Assembly (NCBI GenBank): GCA_041395505.1
Contig: JAWLAG010000001.1
Coordinates: forward strand, 1,488,001-1,552,000
Source: Steroidobacteraceae bacterium
GTDB taxonomy: Bacteria > Pseudomonadota > Gammaproteobacteria > Steroidobacterales > Steroidobacteraceae
Length of the DNA stretch: 64,000 bases
Direction: 5' to 3'
This document shows positions 35,252 to 43,612 of the stretch, piece by piece. The notes beneath the pieces are model-generated. The model saw only the letters and a program-made list of their open reading frames with translations, did not search any database and had not been told where the DNA came from. Each line of letters opens with the position of its first letter. Position 1 is the stretch's first letter. The position numbers were made by a program, and so were the translations under genes.

Positions 35252-35571
35252 GCTCCCAGTTTCGTTATGGTGTCGTTGAGGTGCTGCCAGTATTTCTGCA
35301 GTTCCTGCAACGCACTCTGACCCGTTGATGTCAATTTGTAGTACTTGCGGGGCGGCCCCGACTCCGACTCCTGCCATTCGTAGTCCACCAGCTGTTCACG
35401 CCGCATGCGCGAGAGCAGGGGGTAGAGGGTACCCTCCTGGGTGGCAAACTCGGTCTGTGCGAGACGCTTGCGCATATCGGCGACATAGAGCTTTTCACCG
35501 GCGATGGCCTTCAGGAGCACGAACTCCAGCAGTCCTTTGCGTATGGCGGCGAATTTTTCGCTGGTATCCAT
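35248..35571 (-). CDS. PadR-family transcriptional regulator
   Basis: A 107-residue winged-helix regulator: LLEFVLLKAIAGEKLYVADM, TEFATQEGTLYPLLSRM (recognition helix) and SGPPRKYYKLTSTGQSALQE (wing), ending in a dimerisation helix. PadR proteins repress their own operon and release DNA on binding a small ligand. It is the first gene of padR-pspC-yghU, with translational overlap into the PspC gene. A perfect inverted repeat over the predicted -10 is its likely operator. Confidence 0.92.
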   Translation of the reverse strand: MDTSEKFAAIRKGLLEFVLLKAIAGEKLYVADMRKRLAQTEFATQEGTLYPLLSRMRREQLVDYEWQESESGPPRKYYKLTSTGQSALQELQKYWQHLNDTITKLGA

Positions 35572-35587
35572 GATGGGCTAGTCGAAA

Positions 35588-35611
35588 GCTACCTTGTGTA
35601 AACAAGGTAGC
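35588..35611. promoter_or_regulatory. Candidate PadR operator (inverted repeat)
   Basis: GCTACCTTG (35588-35596) faces CAAGGTAGC (35603-35611) across six bases, a perfect nine-base inverted repeat. It covers the predicted -10 (TACCTT, 35609-35604) of the PadR operon, so binding would block polymerase. Confidence 0.7.
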
Positions 35612-35632
35612 AGGGTAGATTAAGGATGTCAA
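35604..35632 (-). promoter_or_regulatory. Predicted sigma-70 promoter of the padR-pspC-yghU operon
   Basis: On the minus strand TTGACA (35632-35627) is followed after 17 bases by TACCTT (35609-35604). The -35 is perfect and the -10 weak, as expected for a regulated promoter. Transcription would begin near 35597, about 26 bases before the PadR ATG. Confidence 0.6.
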
Positions 35633-35706
35633 GCCCGTCCCATCCAGTGCCAGGCGGGCAGCGGCGCTGGATGGAACCCGATGCGGGTGGCTGCTAGTTT
35701 CCGGAC

Positions 35707-35910
35707 ATGTCCGACACCGTGTCGTTTCGATGCCCGATCTGCCGCAGCCAGGTGTACGAGCGCGTCGGGCTCGCGACGGATCGGCGACCGGTGTTCGAGT
35801 GCGCCGGTTGCTCGGTGCTGTTTCGCGACCCCACGCGACTGACACGTTTCGAACCGCATACCGCGGGCATACTCGCACCCGAGTTGTCGCAGCATTGGCG
35901 CAAGCTGTAG
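35707..35910 (+). CDS. Small zinc-ribbon-like protein
   Basis: A 67-residue protein with two CxxC pairs, FRCPICRSQ and FECAGCSVLF, spaced like a zinc ribbon, then a basic tail (ELSQHWRKL). I recognise no named family. It could bind DNA, RNA or a partner protein. It precedes a glutathione transferase gene by 14 bases, so the two are probably co-transcribed, and it is divergent from the PadR operon. Confidence 0.7.
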   Translation: MSDTVSFRCPICRSQVYERVGLATDRRPVFECAGCSVLFRDPTRLTRFEPHTAGILAPELSQHWRKL

Positions 35911-35924
35911 GGAGATTGAACGAC

Positions 35925-36620
35925 ATGAAATTGCAGGAATTGGCGTGCAGTCGCCGATGGCCGGCGCAACACCCGGACCGTCTGCAGCTCTATTCGCTCG
36001 CGACTCCGAATGGCGTGAAAGTATCGATCATGCTCGAAGAAACCGGTCTGCCTTACGAGGTGCACAAGATCAATTTCGACACTGCTGATCAAAAGTCGCC
36101 CGAGTTTCTCGCCCTCAATCCGAACGGCAAGATTCCTGTACTGATCGATCCGGCAGCGACGCAAAATGAGCCGCTGATACTCAGTGAGTCAGGCGCAATA
36201 CTGCTGTACCTGGCGCAGAAAACAGGCCAACTCCTGCCGAGTGGCGTTATCGGGCGCAATCAATGCATGCAATGGTTGATGTTTCAGGTAAGCGCCATTG
36301 GACCGATGTTCGGTCAGCTTGGTTTCTTTCATCGGTTTGCCGGCCGCGAATGGCCAGACAAGCGACCACGAGACCGCTATGCAACGGAATCGCGCCGCCT
36401 GCTTGGTGTACTCGATGCGCAGCTTGCTACGAGGGAATGGCTCATGGGAGACGCTTATTCGATCGCCGATATCGCCGTCTTTCCGATGATCGACAATCTC
36501 GTGAAATTCTATGGCGCCGGGGAACTCGTGGGTATCGATGATTTTCGCAATGTCGGGCGTGCCTGCGAGTCGTTTCTTGCACGACCCGCAGTGATCAGGG
36601 GGATAAGGATCCCCGCGTAA
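35925..36620 (+). CDS. Glutathione S-transferase (Ure2/YfcG-like)
   Basis: A 231-residue GST. The thioredoxin-like half starts LQLYSLATPNGVKVSIMLEE and includes LNPNGKIPVLIDP and SESGAILLYLAQKTG (glutathione site). The helical half includes AYSIADIAVFPMIDN. It is clearly related to the YghU-type GST at 33181; the first strand and the cis-Pro region are almost the same. A GGAG site sits before the ATG at 35925. Its 3' end overlaps the convergent PEP-mutase-like gene by 26 bases. Confidence 0.9.
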   Translation: MKLQELACSRRWPAQHPDRLQLYSLATPNGVKVSIMLEETGLPYEVHKINFDTADQKSPEFLALNPNGKIPVLIDPAATQNEPLILSESGAILLYLAQKTGQLLPSGVIGRNQCMQWLMFQVSAIGPMFGQLGFFHRFAGREWPDKRPRDRYATESRRLLGVLDAQLATREWLMGDAYSIADIAVFPMIDNLVKFYGAGELVGIDDFRNVGRACESFLARPAVIRGIRIPA

Positions 36621-37356
36621 GAAAATTCCTTGCGGTCGCTTCGAAGGCGCGCCATGACGCGTGTGCCAGCACACCGCCGAGGCTGATGCGGCGGACGCCG
36701 GCGTCTACGAGTTCATCGACACGCTGCTGCGGTTGATACATCAGGACATTGACCGGCCGCGGCGCAACCGCCGCGACAATGGCGCGTATCGTCGGCAGAT
36801 CGACCACGCCTGGTGCATACAGGCAGTCCGCACCGGCGTCAGCGTATTGAACGAGACGGTCGATCACCAGGCGCGGATCAGTCTGTCCCAACAGGTAGGC
36901 TTCGCATCGCGCCACCAACAAAACCTCGGGCGCGCCCGCATCAAGTGCCTGGCGCGCTGCGCGGATACGCTCGATGGATAGCCCGGTGTCGTATAGCTGC
37001 TCGCTGCGTTGGTCTTCGATCGACACCCCTGCGATGCCGGTGGCTGCTGCGCGAAGGACATTCTTCGCGATGGCCTCGGGAGCATCGGCGAAACCGTTTT
37101 CGAAGTCCGCATTCAGTGGCAGGCTCGTCGCGGCCGCGAGGCTCTGCAAGTGCGTCAGTGCTTCATCCAGCGTGATCTGGTAATCGCTTCGGCCGAGCGC
37201 CATCGCGCATGCCGAGCTCGATGAGGCCAGGGCCTTGAAGCCCATCGCCTCGAGGCGCGCGGCGCCGCCAGCATCCCAGGGATTGGGCAGCAGGAGGCAG
37301 CCGGACTGATGCAGTTTCCGGAATGTGCGTCGGCGTTCGAGCCATATGTCGTGCAT
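36595..37356 (-). CDS. Isocitrate-lyase/PEP-mutase superfamily protein
   Basis: A 253-residue TIM-barrel protein. Family marks are CLLLPNPWDAGGAARLEAMG at the start, PLNADFENGF (metal-binding region), GVSIEDQRS and VLLVARCEAY. The KKCGH motif of true isocitrate lyase is absent, as in the short PEP-mutase/oxaloacetase-like group. These enzymes make or break C-C or C-P bonds next to a carboxylate. The substrate is unknown. It follows the protease gene at 37403 by 46 bases on the same strand. Confidence 0.87.
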   Translation of the reverse strand: MHDIWLERRRTFRKLHQSGCLLLPNPWDAGGAARLEAMGFKALASSSSACAMALGRSDYQITLDEALTHLQSLAAATSLPLNADFENGFADAPEAIAKNVLRAAATGIAGVSIEDQRSEQLYDTGLSIERIRAARQALDAGAPEVLLVARCEAYLLGQTDPRLVIDRLVQYADAGADCLYAPGVVDLPTIRAIVAAVAPRPVNVLMYQPQQRVDELVDAGVRRISLGGVLAHASWRAFEATARNFLTRGSLSP

Positions 37357-37402
37357 CGTCTGCTCCTGCGGTTGGGATCGTCGCGCAATCGTGCGAAGCA
37401 GC

Positions 37403-38374
37403 TCAACGCCTGAGTTTCATGTAAAGCCGCCTGGTCGGATAGTCGATGATCAACTGTTCCACCGTGCCGATGACATCCATGCCAAGCAATATGGCGGGCT
37501 CCCGCGTCAACCGCCAGTGCTTGAACAAATGTACATCGCCAAAGCTCATTTGCGCGCCTTTGATCATGATCTGATCCATGTAGATGGTGGGCATATTGAT
37601 GCGATTGGCATACTCGACGTCGAGAGTGACGCCGATCACCTCGGATGGAGGCAAATCCTCGGGCACGCGTTTGAGGGCCTCCTGCAGCGCGAGATTGCCT
37701 AGCGACTGCGCCGAGCCCGTGTCGATGATTGCGGTCGTGGGTATCCGTCCGATGCGCACGTCGATCGCCATCAGATAATTGCGCAGGAACTTGATCGGCA
37801 TCATGCGATAGCCGGGGCCCGGGTCATCACGGCGCGAGCGCTTGACGGTGATGATGTCGTTCCTGAAATCGATGAAGATTCTCTTGTCGTGAAGGCCGGC
37901 GTTGCCGAGCACGCCATCGGCGCCGCCGAATACATCCGCTACGACCGGCAACATGGCGGGCTCCAGCACCAGATCGCCGATGTCCATGCGGTCGATCCTG
38001 AGTACCGGCACGATAGCTGTGCCGGATACGCCTTGCACGCGCATCTGTCGGTTAGTTCGGGCATCGTCACCAAGCAACTGCGCGACCCGCGGAATAATCG
38101 CTGATTGGCTGGCGCCGGTATCGAGGACGAGTCGGAAAGGTCCCTTGCCATTGAGGTAGACGGGTGCCCAGATGCGCCCGATTCGATCACGCAGTGTGGG
38201 TGCGACGTACCGCGGAACGCGGCCCGTCACGGTAATTTCCTGCAGAGTCGGTGGCGTGTCGGCTACGGTTGTGGAAGAGCCGCCGTCGACCTGCGCAACA
38301 GCTATGGAGCTGCCCATGGCGACCGCGGCAGTGAGTGCAAGAAGCGGGAGAACAGTGGTGGCTTGGTTGCGCAT
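37403..38374 (-). CDS. Exported two-lobed retropepsin-like aspartic protease
   Basis: A 323-residue protein with a signal peptide (VLPLLALTAAVAMGSSIAVA). It carries two Asp-Thr-Gly active-site motifs in one chain: LVLDTGASQSAIIP (about residue 86) and AIIDTGSAQSLGNLALQ (about residue 209). Each is followed by the flap and hydrophobic-hydrophobic-Gly pattern of pepsin-like folds (DGVLGNAGL, AILLGMDVIG). Single-chain proteins with two retropepsin-like halves occur in proteobacteria but few are studied. A GVSG-type phrase after the first motif is as expected. It should act in the periplasm. The divergent gene at 38554 starts 179 bases away. Confidence 0.83.
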   Translation of the reverse strand: MRNQATTVLPLLALTAAVAMGSSIAVAQVDGGSSTTVADTPPTLQEITVTGRVPRYVAPTLRDRIGRIWAPVYLNGKGPFRLVLDTGASQSAIIPRVAQLLGDDARTNRQMRVQGVSGTAIVPVLRIDRMDIGDLVLEPAMLPVVADVFGGADGVLGNAGLHDKRIFIDFRNDIITVKRSRRDDPGPGYRMMPIKFLRNYLMAIDVRIGRIPTTAIIDTGSAQSLGNLALQEALKRVPEDLPPSEVIGVTLDVEYANRINMPTIYMDQIMIKGAQMSFGDVHLFKHWRLTREPAILLGMDVIGTVEQLIIDYPTRRLYMKLRR

Positions 38375-38553
38375 AGGCGAATCGCAACAAAAGGATATGG
38401 CTGCACCGCCTTTCACTCGGGCGGCAGGTGCCGTTCGGCGGATCATAAAGCAAATGCCTGCGGAAAGGATATGATCGTTGAAGGGTCGTGAGTCTACGCA
38501 AACCCAAGGACCTGATTCGACAAGCGTCACCACATGGAAGAGGAAGTACAAGA

Positions 38554-39120
38554 ATGATGCCCCGGAAGCGATTCTCAATTTTCGCGCTGGTTTCGCTGTT
38601 GACCACCGCGTATTTGGCTCACGGCCAGGAGGCCCCAGGAGCCGAGGCGGCACCTGTCACTGAGGAGGCGCCGGATGCAGCGCAACAATCGACGATCAAG
38701 GTGCCGGAAGGAACCGAAGTCGCACTGGCATTCGTGGATGCACTCAGCTCCAAGACCAATACCGATGGCGACCGCTTCAACCTCCGGGTCGACGGCGATG
38801 TGCGTGTCAATGGCGTGGTGGCCATTCCGTCAGGAGCGATTGCGGTCGGGACGGTGACGCACGCGCGCAAGAAGGGATACATGGGCAAGGCCGGCGAGTT
38901 GAACGTGATCCTCGACTATGTGAGCGTCGGTGATCGCCGCGTGAAACTGCGCGCCAACAAAGGCAATGAAGGCGACGCGAAAGTCGGCGCAACCGTCGCA
39001 TTGACGGTTCTGTTCGGACCCCTTGGTTTACTCAAGCGCGGCCACGATATCGATATCAAGCCCGGCACGCCGATTACGGCTTATGTCGACCAATCGGTCG
39101 AATTGCCGTTCAGTCCATGA
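38554..39120 (+). CDS. Exported protein of unknown function, beta-rich
   Basis: A 188-residue protein with a signal peptide (FSIFALVSLLTTAYLAHG) and a low-complexity Ala/Glu/Pro linker (EAPGAEAAPVTEEAPDAA). The rest is a predicted beta-rich domain with KVPEGTEVALAFVDALSSKT, GVVAIPSGAIAVGTVTHARK and PITAYVDQSVELPF. I know no function for it; similar domains appear in exported proteins of Gammaproteobacteria and Acidobacteria. The start at 38554 has AGGAAG upstream. It is divergent from the aspartic protease, which may be meaningful. Confidence 0.75.
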   Translation: MMPRKRFSIFALVSLLTTAYLAHGQEAPGAEAAPVTEEAPDAAQQSTIKVPEGTEVALAFVDALSSKTNTDGDRFNLRVDGDVRVNGVVAIPSGAIAVGTVTHARKKGYMGKAGELNVILDYVSVGDRRVKLRANKGNEGDAKVGATVALTVLFGPLGLLKRGHDIDIKPGTPITAYVDQSVELPFSP

Positions 39121-39169
39121 CAGAGGATCGATACGCGGGAGTATTTCCGGGTCAGCCCGGGCCCGACGC

Positions 39170-40066
39170 TCAGGCAGCCTCTGTGCGAAATGCCGGCGAC
39201 TTGCCTTGCTTGTCGACGCCAGCATAGAGCGTCACATGCGGGTAGGGGATTTCGATGCCCTTCGCGTCGAATGCCTGCTTCAATTGCTTTAGGTAGGCGC
39301 GGCGCACCGCCCATTGCTCGAGCGGCTTGACCTTGATGCGGCAACGAACGACGACGGCCGAGTCGCCGAGTTCCTCGACGCCTGCGATTTCCAGCGGCTC
39401 GAGTATTTTTTCGGCAAAGCCTTCCTGCTTGCGCAGTCCTTCGGCAACTTCGCGTATCGCCGCGTAGACCTCGTCGAGGTCCTCACGATACGCAACGCCA
39501 ATGTCCATTACCGCGAAGGCGAATCCGCGACTCATGTTGGTGACCGTGGAAATGAGGCCGTTAGGGATGTAGTGTACGTCGCCGTTGTAGGCGCGCAGAC
39601 GCACGTAGCGCAGGGTGACGTCTTCTACGACGCCCGACTTGTCCGCCACTTCGACGACATCGCCTCGCGCCACCTGGTCTTCGAGCAGCAGGAAAAAGCC
39701 GGTGAAGTAGTCCTTGACCAGTGATTGCGCGCCGAATCCGACCGCAAGGCCGACCACACCCGCGGCACCGAGTATCGGCGCGATCGATACGCCGAACTCG
39801 CTCAGTATCAACATGCCGGCAACCAGCGTGATTGCGACCGACGCGATGTAGCGAATTACCCGGCCCAGCGTCTCGGCACGCTTGATGCCGTGGCCCTGGC
39901 CAATGTGGCTCGTGAAGCGATCGCGGAAGATGCGAATCAGGCGGCTGGCGAGACGTTTGGCCACCATGGCAAGTAGGATGATGACCAGGACGCGCAGCGC
40001 CGGCGCTGCATAGGCGACCGATTCAGGGCCGAACCATTCGATGAGTGTCTGCTTGATTGCTGTCAT
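39170..40066 (-). CDS. Small-conductance mechanosensitive channel (MscS family)
   Basis: A 298-residue channel with three helices. The pore helix has AAGVVGLAVGFGAQSLVKDYFTGFFLLLEDQ, the classic MscS TM3. The beta domain follows (VARGDVVEVADKSGVVEDVT, then YIPNGLISTVTNMSRG) and the C-terminal alpha/beta cage. It opens under membrane tension to release solutes on hypo-osmotic shock. Its start overlaps the stop of the VOC gene (ATGA), so the two are coupled. Confidence 0.93.
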   Translation of the reverse strand: MTAIKQTLIEWFGPESVAYAAPALRVLVIILLAMVAKRLASRLIRIFRDRFTSHIGQGHGIKRAETLGRVIRYIASVAITLVAGMLILSEFGVSIAPILGAAGVVGLAVGFGAQSLVKDYFTGFFLLLEDQVARGDVVEVADKSGVVEDVTLRYVRLRAYNGDVHYIPNGLISTVTNMSRGFAFAVMDIGVAYREDLDEVYAAIREVAEGLRKQEGFAEKILEPLEIAGVEELGDSAVVVRCRIKVKPLEQWAVRRAYLKQLKQAFDAKGIEIPYPHVTLYAGVDKQGKSPAFRTEAA

Positions 40067-40527
40067 CTCGTTACCTCGTTCACTTCGAAAAAATAGCCGT
40101 CCAGATCCCAGAACGACGCGCCGATCATGTGTTTGGTTACGCCGTCGGCGCCTTGTACCGACCACGGATGTGGCGACGAGTGCAGGCGCGATCCAGCGGC
40201 CAGTGCCCTGTCGGTGGTGGCGCGTACGTCCTGCGCCGCGACCACGAAAATCGGTGCGCCGAAGGTCAGTTGCGCCGGCAGATTGTCAGGGGCAGGTCGG
40301 GGTGGATCCAGCCACTGCAGCAAGCCGATCATGCCGATGCGCTCGTGCTTGCATTGCATGATGATCAACCTGGTGCGGTCGCCGATTTCGCCCGCAGCCA
40401 GTTGCCCGTCCGAGAGCACGAATTCGCTGTCAAACCAGCGTCGCATGCCAAAAACCGTTGCATACCACTCGGCGGCGCGCTCTGCGTCGCGCACCATCAG
40501 GGTGGTTCGTTTTATCTCGTCAGGCAT
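40063..40527 (-). CDS. VOC (glyoxalase/dioxygenase-fold) protein
   Basis: A 154-residue vicinal-oxygen-chelate protein with paired beta-alpha-beta-beta-beta units: RTTLMVRDAERAAEWYATVFG at the start, and ASFWDLDGYFFEVNEV at the end, with the usual metal-binding Glu. The family includes glyoxalases, antibiotic-binding and ring-cleaving proteins. Nothing here decides between them. It is the first gene of a two-gene unit with MscS, an odd pairing of unknown meaning. Confidence 0.85.
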   Translation of the reverse strand: MPDEIKRTTLMVRDAERAAEWYATVFGMRRWFDSEFVLSDGQLAAGEIGDRTRLIIMQCKHERIGMIGLLQWLDPPRPAPDNLPAQLTFGAPIFVVAAQDVRATTDRALAAGSRLHSSPHPWSVQGADGVTKHMIGASFWDLDGYFFEVNEVTR

Positions 40528-40610
40528 GATGGCGCTCTCCTGCTGGCATTATAGGCATGCGATCGCGCCATGCCTGCAATGATGCGGGCTCAAACCGGGT
40601 CATTAAGCAG

Positions 40611-42797
40611 ATGAATTACAAGAAAGCGCTTTTGGGTGCAGTTGTGCTGGCGGCGGTCGGCGCATTTTTCGTGTTCGATCTGGGTCGATTCCTCGACCTG
40701 CAGGCGATGCAGTCGGCGCGCAGCGAGTTTGCGGCTCACTACGCGTCGCGGCCGTACGCAACACTTGCGCTTTTTGCGCTCATTTATGTCGCCGTCACAG
40801 CGCTTTCGCTGCCGGGGGCTGCCGTGTTGACCCTGGTTGCCGGCGCCTTGTTCGGGTTGGTGGCCGGTACGATCGTGGTCTCGTTCGCATCGTCAATCGG
40901 CGCGACTTTGGCGATGCTGGTATCGCGTTATCTTCTGCGCGATGCGGTGCGTGGGCGGTTCGCCCAACGACTGTCAGAAATAGACCGCGGTGTCGAGCGT
41001 GAAGGCTCGTTCTATTTGTTCACGCTGCGCCTGGTGCCCCTGTTCCCGTTCTTCGTGATCAATCTCGTGATGGGGCTGACACGCATGCGCGCCGGTACCT
41101 TCTATTGGGTTAGTCAGGTCGGCATGCTGGCGGGTACGATTGTCTACGTCAATGCGGGTACCCAGCTCGGTCAACTGCGCTCGCTTGAAGGAATTTTCTC
41201 GCCGGCGCTGCTCGCTTCGTTCGTGCTGCTTGGGGTATTTCCTCTGCTGGCGCGCCGGTTGTTGCGGCTCGCGCGCGCACGGCGCATCTACTCGCGCTGG
41301 CGTGGGAACAAGCCACGGCGGTTCGACCGCAATCTGGTCGTCATCGGTGCCGGCGCGGCCGGTCTGGTCACGAGTTACATTGCTGCGGCCGTCAAGGCGA
41401 GCGTAACGCTCGTCGAAGCGCAGCGCATGGGAGGCGACTGCCTCAACTCGGGTTGTGTGCCGAGCAAGGCGCTCATCCATGCGGCCAGTATCGCGCATCA
41501 GGCGCGCAAGGCGGGCGCTGCGGGAATTGGCATTGCACCGCCTGCAATCGACTTCGGTGCCGTCATGCGCCGGGTTGCCGACGTCGTTCGCCGCGTTGAA
41601 CCGCACGACTCGGTCGAGCGGTACACCGCACTTGGCGTCGATGTCGTATTGGGCAAGGCGCGCATCGTCGATCCATGGCGTGTGCAGATCGAGCGACAGG
41701 ACGGCGCAACGCAGGAGCTCAGCACTCGCGCGATGGTGATTGCGACAGGTGCCGAGCCCATCGTGCCGCCTGTTCCAGGCATCGAGGACTCGGGTTATCT
41801 CACGAGCGAGACTCTCTGGGGGCTGACGGAGGCGCCACAACGGTTGCTGGTGCTTGGCGGTGGACCGATCGGTTGCGAACTAGCGCAGGCTTTTGCGCGT
41901 CTTGGATCGAGTGTCGTATTGGTGGAGATGGCGGCACAACTATTGGGCCGCGAAGATGGTGATGTCGCGGAACATCTCCTGCAGTGCATGCGCGATGACG
42001 GTGTCGACGTGCGTGTTGGTGCGGAGGTCGTGCAATTCGATCGCGATACAGGGGGGCGTTACGCCATCGTCGATTCCGGCGGTAACCGCGAGAAGCTGCA
42101 CTACGACACGTTGCTATGCGCGGTCGGCAGGCGCGCGCGTCTCACCGGTTACGGCCTGGAAGCGCTCGGCATTCGCGCGGACAAGACCATCGTGCACAAC
42201 GAATTCCTGCAGACGGACTACCCCAATATCCTTGTCGCGGGCGACGTCGCTGGACCCTATCAGCTCACGCATGTGGGTGCGCACCAGGCTTGGTACGCAG
42301 CGGTGAACGCCCTGTTCGGCGGTTGGAAGCGATTCCGCGCCGATTATCGGGTATTGCCGGCCGTGACTTTCACGGACCCGCAAGTCGCGCGTGTCGGGCT
42401 CAATGAACAGGAGGCTAAGTCCCGGAATCAGCCATTTGAGGCGATCCGCTACCAATTTGCCGAGCTCGATCGTGCCATTGCGGACGACAAGGCGCGTGGC
42501 TGGGTCAAGGTGCTGACGTTGCCTGGCAGCGACCGCATCCTCGGCGTGACCATCGTTGCGCCCGATGCGGGTGAGTTGATCGCGGAATGGGTGCTTGCCA
42601 TGAAGCATGGACTGGGCCTCAGCAAGCTGCTTGCCACGGTGCACGCCTATCCCACACTGGTCGAAGCGAACAAATATGCCGCCGGCGAATGGCGGCGGGC
42701 GCACCAGCCGCAACGCCTGCTCGCAGGGCTCGCGCGATATCATCGCTGGCGGCTCGGATCCGGTGCGCCTGACAAGGGCCACGCCAAGCCATTATGA
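40611..42797 (+). CDS. Fusion of a VTT/TVP38 membrane domain with a flavin disulfide reductase
   Basis: A 728-residue protein made of two parts. Residues about 1-225 are a TVP38/TMEM64 (VTT) membrane domain: ALSLPGAAVLTLVAGALFGL, then RLVPLFPFFVINLVMGLTRM. Residues about 240-728 are a class I pyridine-nucleotide-disulfide oxidoreductase with the FAD site LVVIGAGAAGLVTSYIAA, the redox pair GGDCLNSGCVPSK, the NAD site LLVLGGGPIGCELAQAFA and a dimerisation domain (PAVTFTDPQVARVGL, VHAYPTLVE). It resembles dihydrolipoamide dehydrogenase or mercuric reductase without the N-terminal metal-binding domain. The fusion places the reductase at the membrane. It lies 10 bases upstream of fnr, so it may share that transcript. 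Confidence 0.88.
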   Translation: MNYKKALLGAVVLAAVGAFFVFDLGRFLDLQAMQSARSEFAAHYASRPYATLALFALIYVAVTALSLPGAAVLTLVAGALFGLVAGTIVVSFASSIGATLAMLVSRYLLRDAVRGRFAQRLSEIDRGVEREGSFYLFTLRLVPLFPFFVINLVMGLTRMRAGTFYWVSQVGMLAGTIVYVNAGTQLGQLRSLEGIFSPALLASFVLLGVFPLLARRLLRLARARRIYSRWRGNKPRRFDRNLVVIGAGAAGLVTSYIAAAVKASVTLVEAQRMGGDCLNSGCVPSKALIHAASIAHQARKAGAAGIGIAPPAIDFGAVMRRVADVVRRVEPHDSVERYTALGVDVVLGKARIVDPWRVQIERQDGATQELSTRAMVIATGAEPIVPPVPGIEDSGYLTSETLWGLTEAPQRLLVLGGGPIGCELAQAFARLGSSVVLVEMAAQLLGREDGDVAEHLLQCMRDDGVDVRVGAEVVQFDRDTGGRYAIVDSGGNREKLHYDTLLCAVGRRARLTGYGLEALGIRADKTIVHNEFLQTDYPNILVAGDVAGPYQLTHVGAHQAWYAAVNALFGGWKRFRADYRVLPAVTFTDPQVARVGLNEQEAKSRNQPFEAIRYQFAELDRAIADDKARGWVKVLTLPGSDRILGVTIVAPDAGELIAEWVLAMKHGLGLSKLLATVHAYPTLVEANKYAAGEWRRAHQPQRLLAGLARYHRWRLGSGAPDKGHAKPL

Positions 42798-42806
42798 TCG
42801 CCAGCG

Positions 42807-43553
42807 ATGCGACACCCGCTGCACGGTCATGCCGACGACGGCGATGCGCTCAGGTTCTGCAGTACCTGTGCGTTCTCGGGTGCCTGTCTCGCGCAAGGCT
42901 ACGACAAGGCGGCGCTCGCGGAATTGCACGTGCTTGTCGAACACGTCGGCCCCTTCGCCGAAGGTACTCATCTATTCCGCGAGGGCGATGCATTCAATGC
43001 CATCGCGGCGGTGCGCGCCGGCACGGTGAAGACCTACATGATCGACGCACACGGCAGGGAGCACGTGCTGGGTTTTCACATCCCGGGTGAACTCATCGGC
43101 CTGAACGCGATTCACGACACACGCTACCCCTGCAACGCCATCGCTCTGGACGAAGTGCAGTTGTGCCGTTTTTCGTTCCCGAAAATGGCGATTCTGGCGA
43201 CGCGGTTGCCGGGACTGCAGCAGCGCCTGTTCGCGTTGTTGTCCCAGGACATCGGCCGCGCGCATCTCCTTGCGGGCGATTTTTCGGCCGAAGAGCGGCT
43301 TGCGGCGTTCTTCCTGCTGTTGTCGCGACGCTATGAGCGCCAGCAATTCTCCGCCACCGAACTGCATCTGCCGATGTCGCGCAGCGATATTGCAAGCCAC
43401 CTGCGGCTCGCACCGGAAACCGTCAGCCGCATCCTGCGACGTTTCCGTGAAGAGGGGATTGTGCATATCGAATTGCGCGATCTACGCATACTGGATGTCG
43501 AAAAACTCGCCGATATCGCCAGGGTTGCGATTGGCGATACTCGTTTGATCTAG
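42807..43553 (+). CDS. fnr: FNR-type oxygen-sensing transcriptional regulator
   Basis: A 248-residue Crp/Fnr protein with all four [4Fe-4S] ligands of FNR: Cys18, Cys21 and Cys27 (CSTCAFSGAC) and Cys109 (YPCNAIAL). The cyclic-nucleotide-like beta roll follows, then a C-terminal helix-turn-helix with ETVSRIL, which gives the Glu-Ser-Arg contacts used to read TTGAT half-sites. It should be active without oxygen. A perfect FNR box overlaps its own stop codon and drives the NO reductase gene after it. Confidence 0.93.
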   Translation: MRHPLHGHADDGDALRFCSTCAFSGACLAQGYDKAALAELHVLVEHVGPFAEGTHLFREGDAFNAIAAVRAGTVKTYMIDAHGREHVLGFHIPGELIGLNAIHDTRYPCNAIALDEVQLCRFSFPKMAILATRLPGLQQRLFALLSQDIGRAHLLAGDFSAEERLAAFFLLLSRRYERQQFSATELHLPMSRSDIASHLRLAPETVSRILRRFREEGIVHIELRDLRILDVEKLADIARVAIGDTRLI

Positions 43554-43586
43554 ATCAAGGCGCGCATCGCGCAGCGTGAGCACAAT
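43545..43586 (+). promoter_or_regulatory. FNR box and -10 element of the qNOR gene (class II promoter)
   Basis: TTGATCTAGATCAA (43545-43558) matches TTGAT-N4-ATCAA exactly and is palindromic. Its centre is 41.5 bases before a start near 43593, and CACAAT (43581-43586) then falls at -12 to -7. This is the exact class II FNR spacing. The box straddles the fnr stop codon. Confidence 0.85.
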
Positions 43587-43612
43587 CCCGGCAGTTATCC
43601 GGGAGTGCAGAC

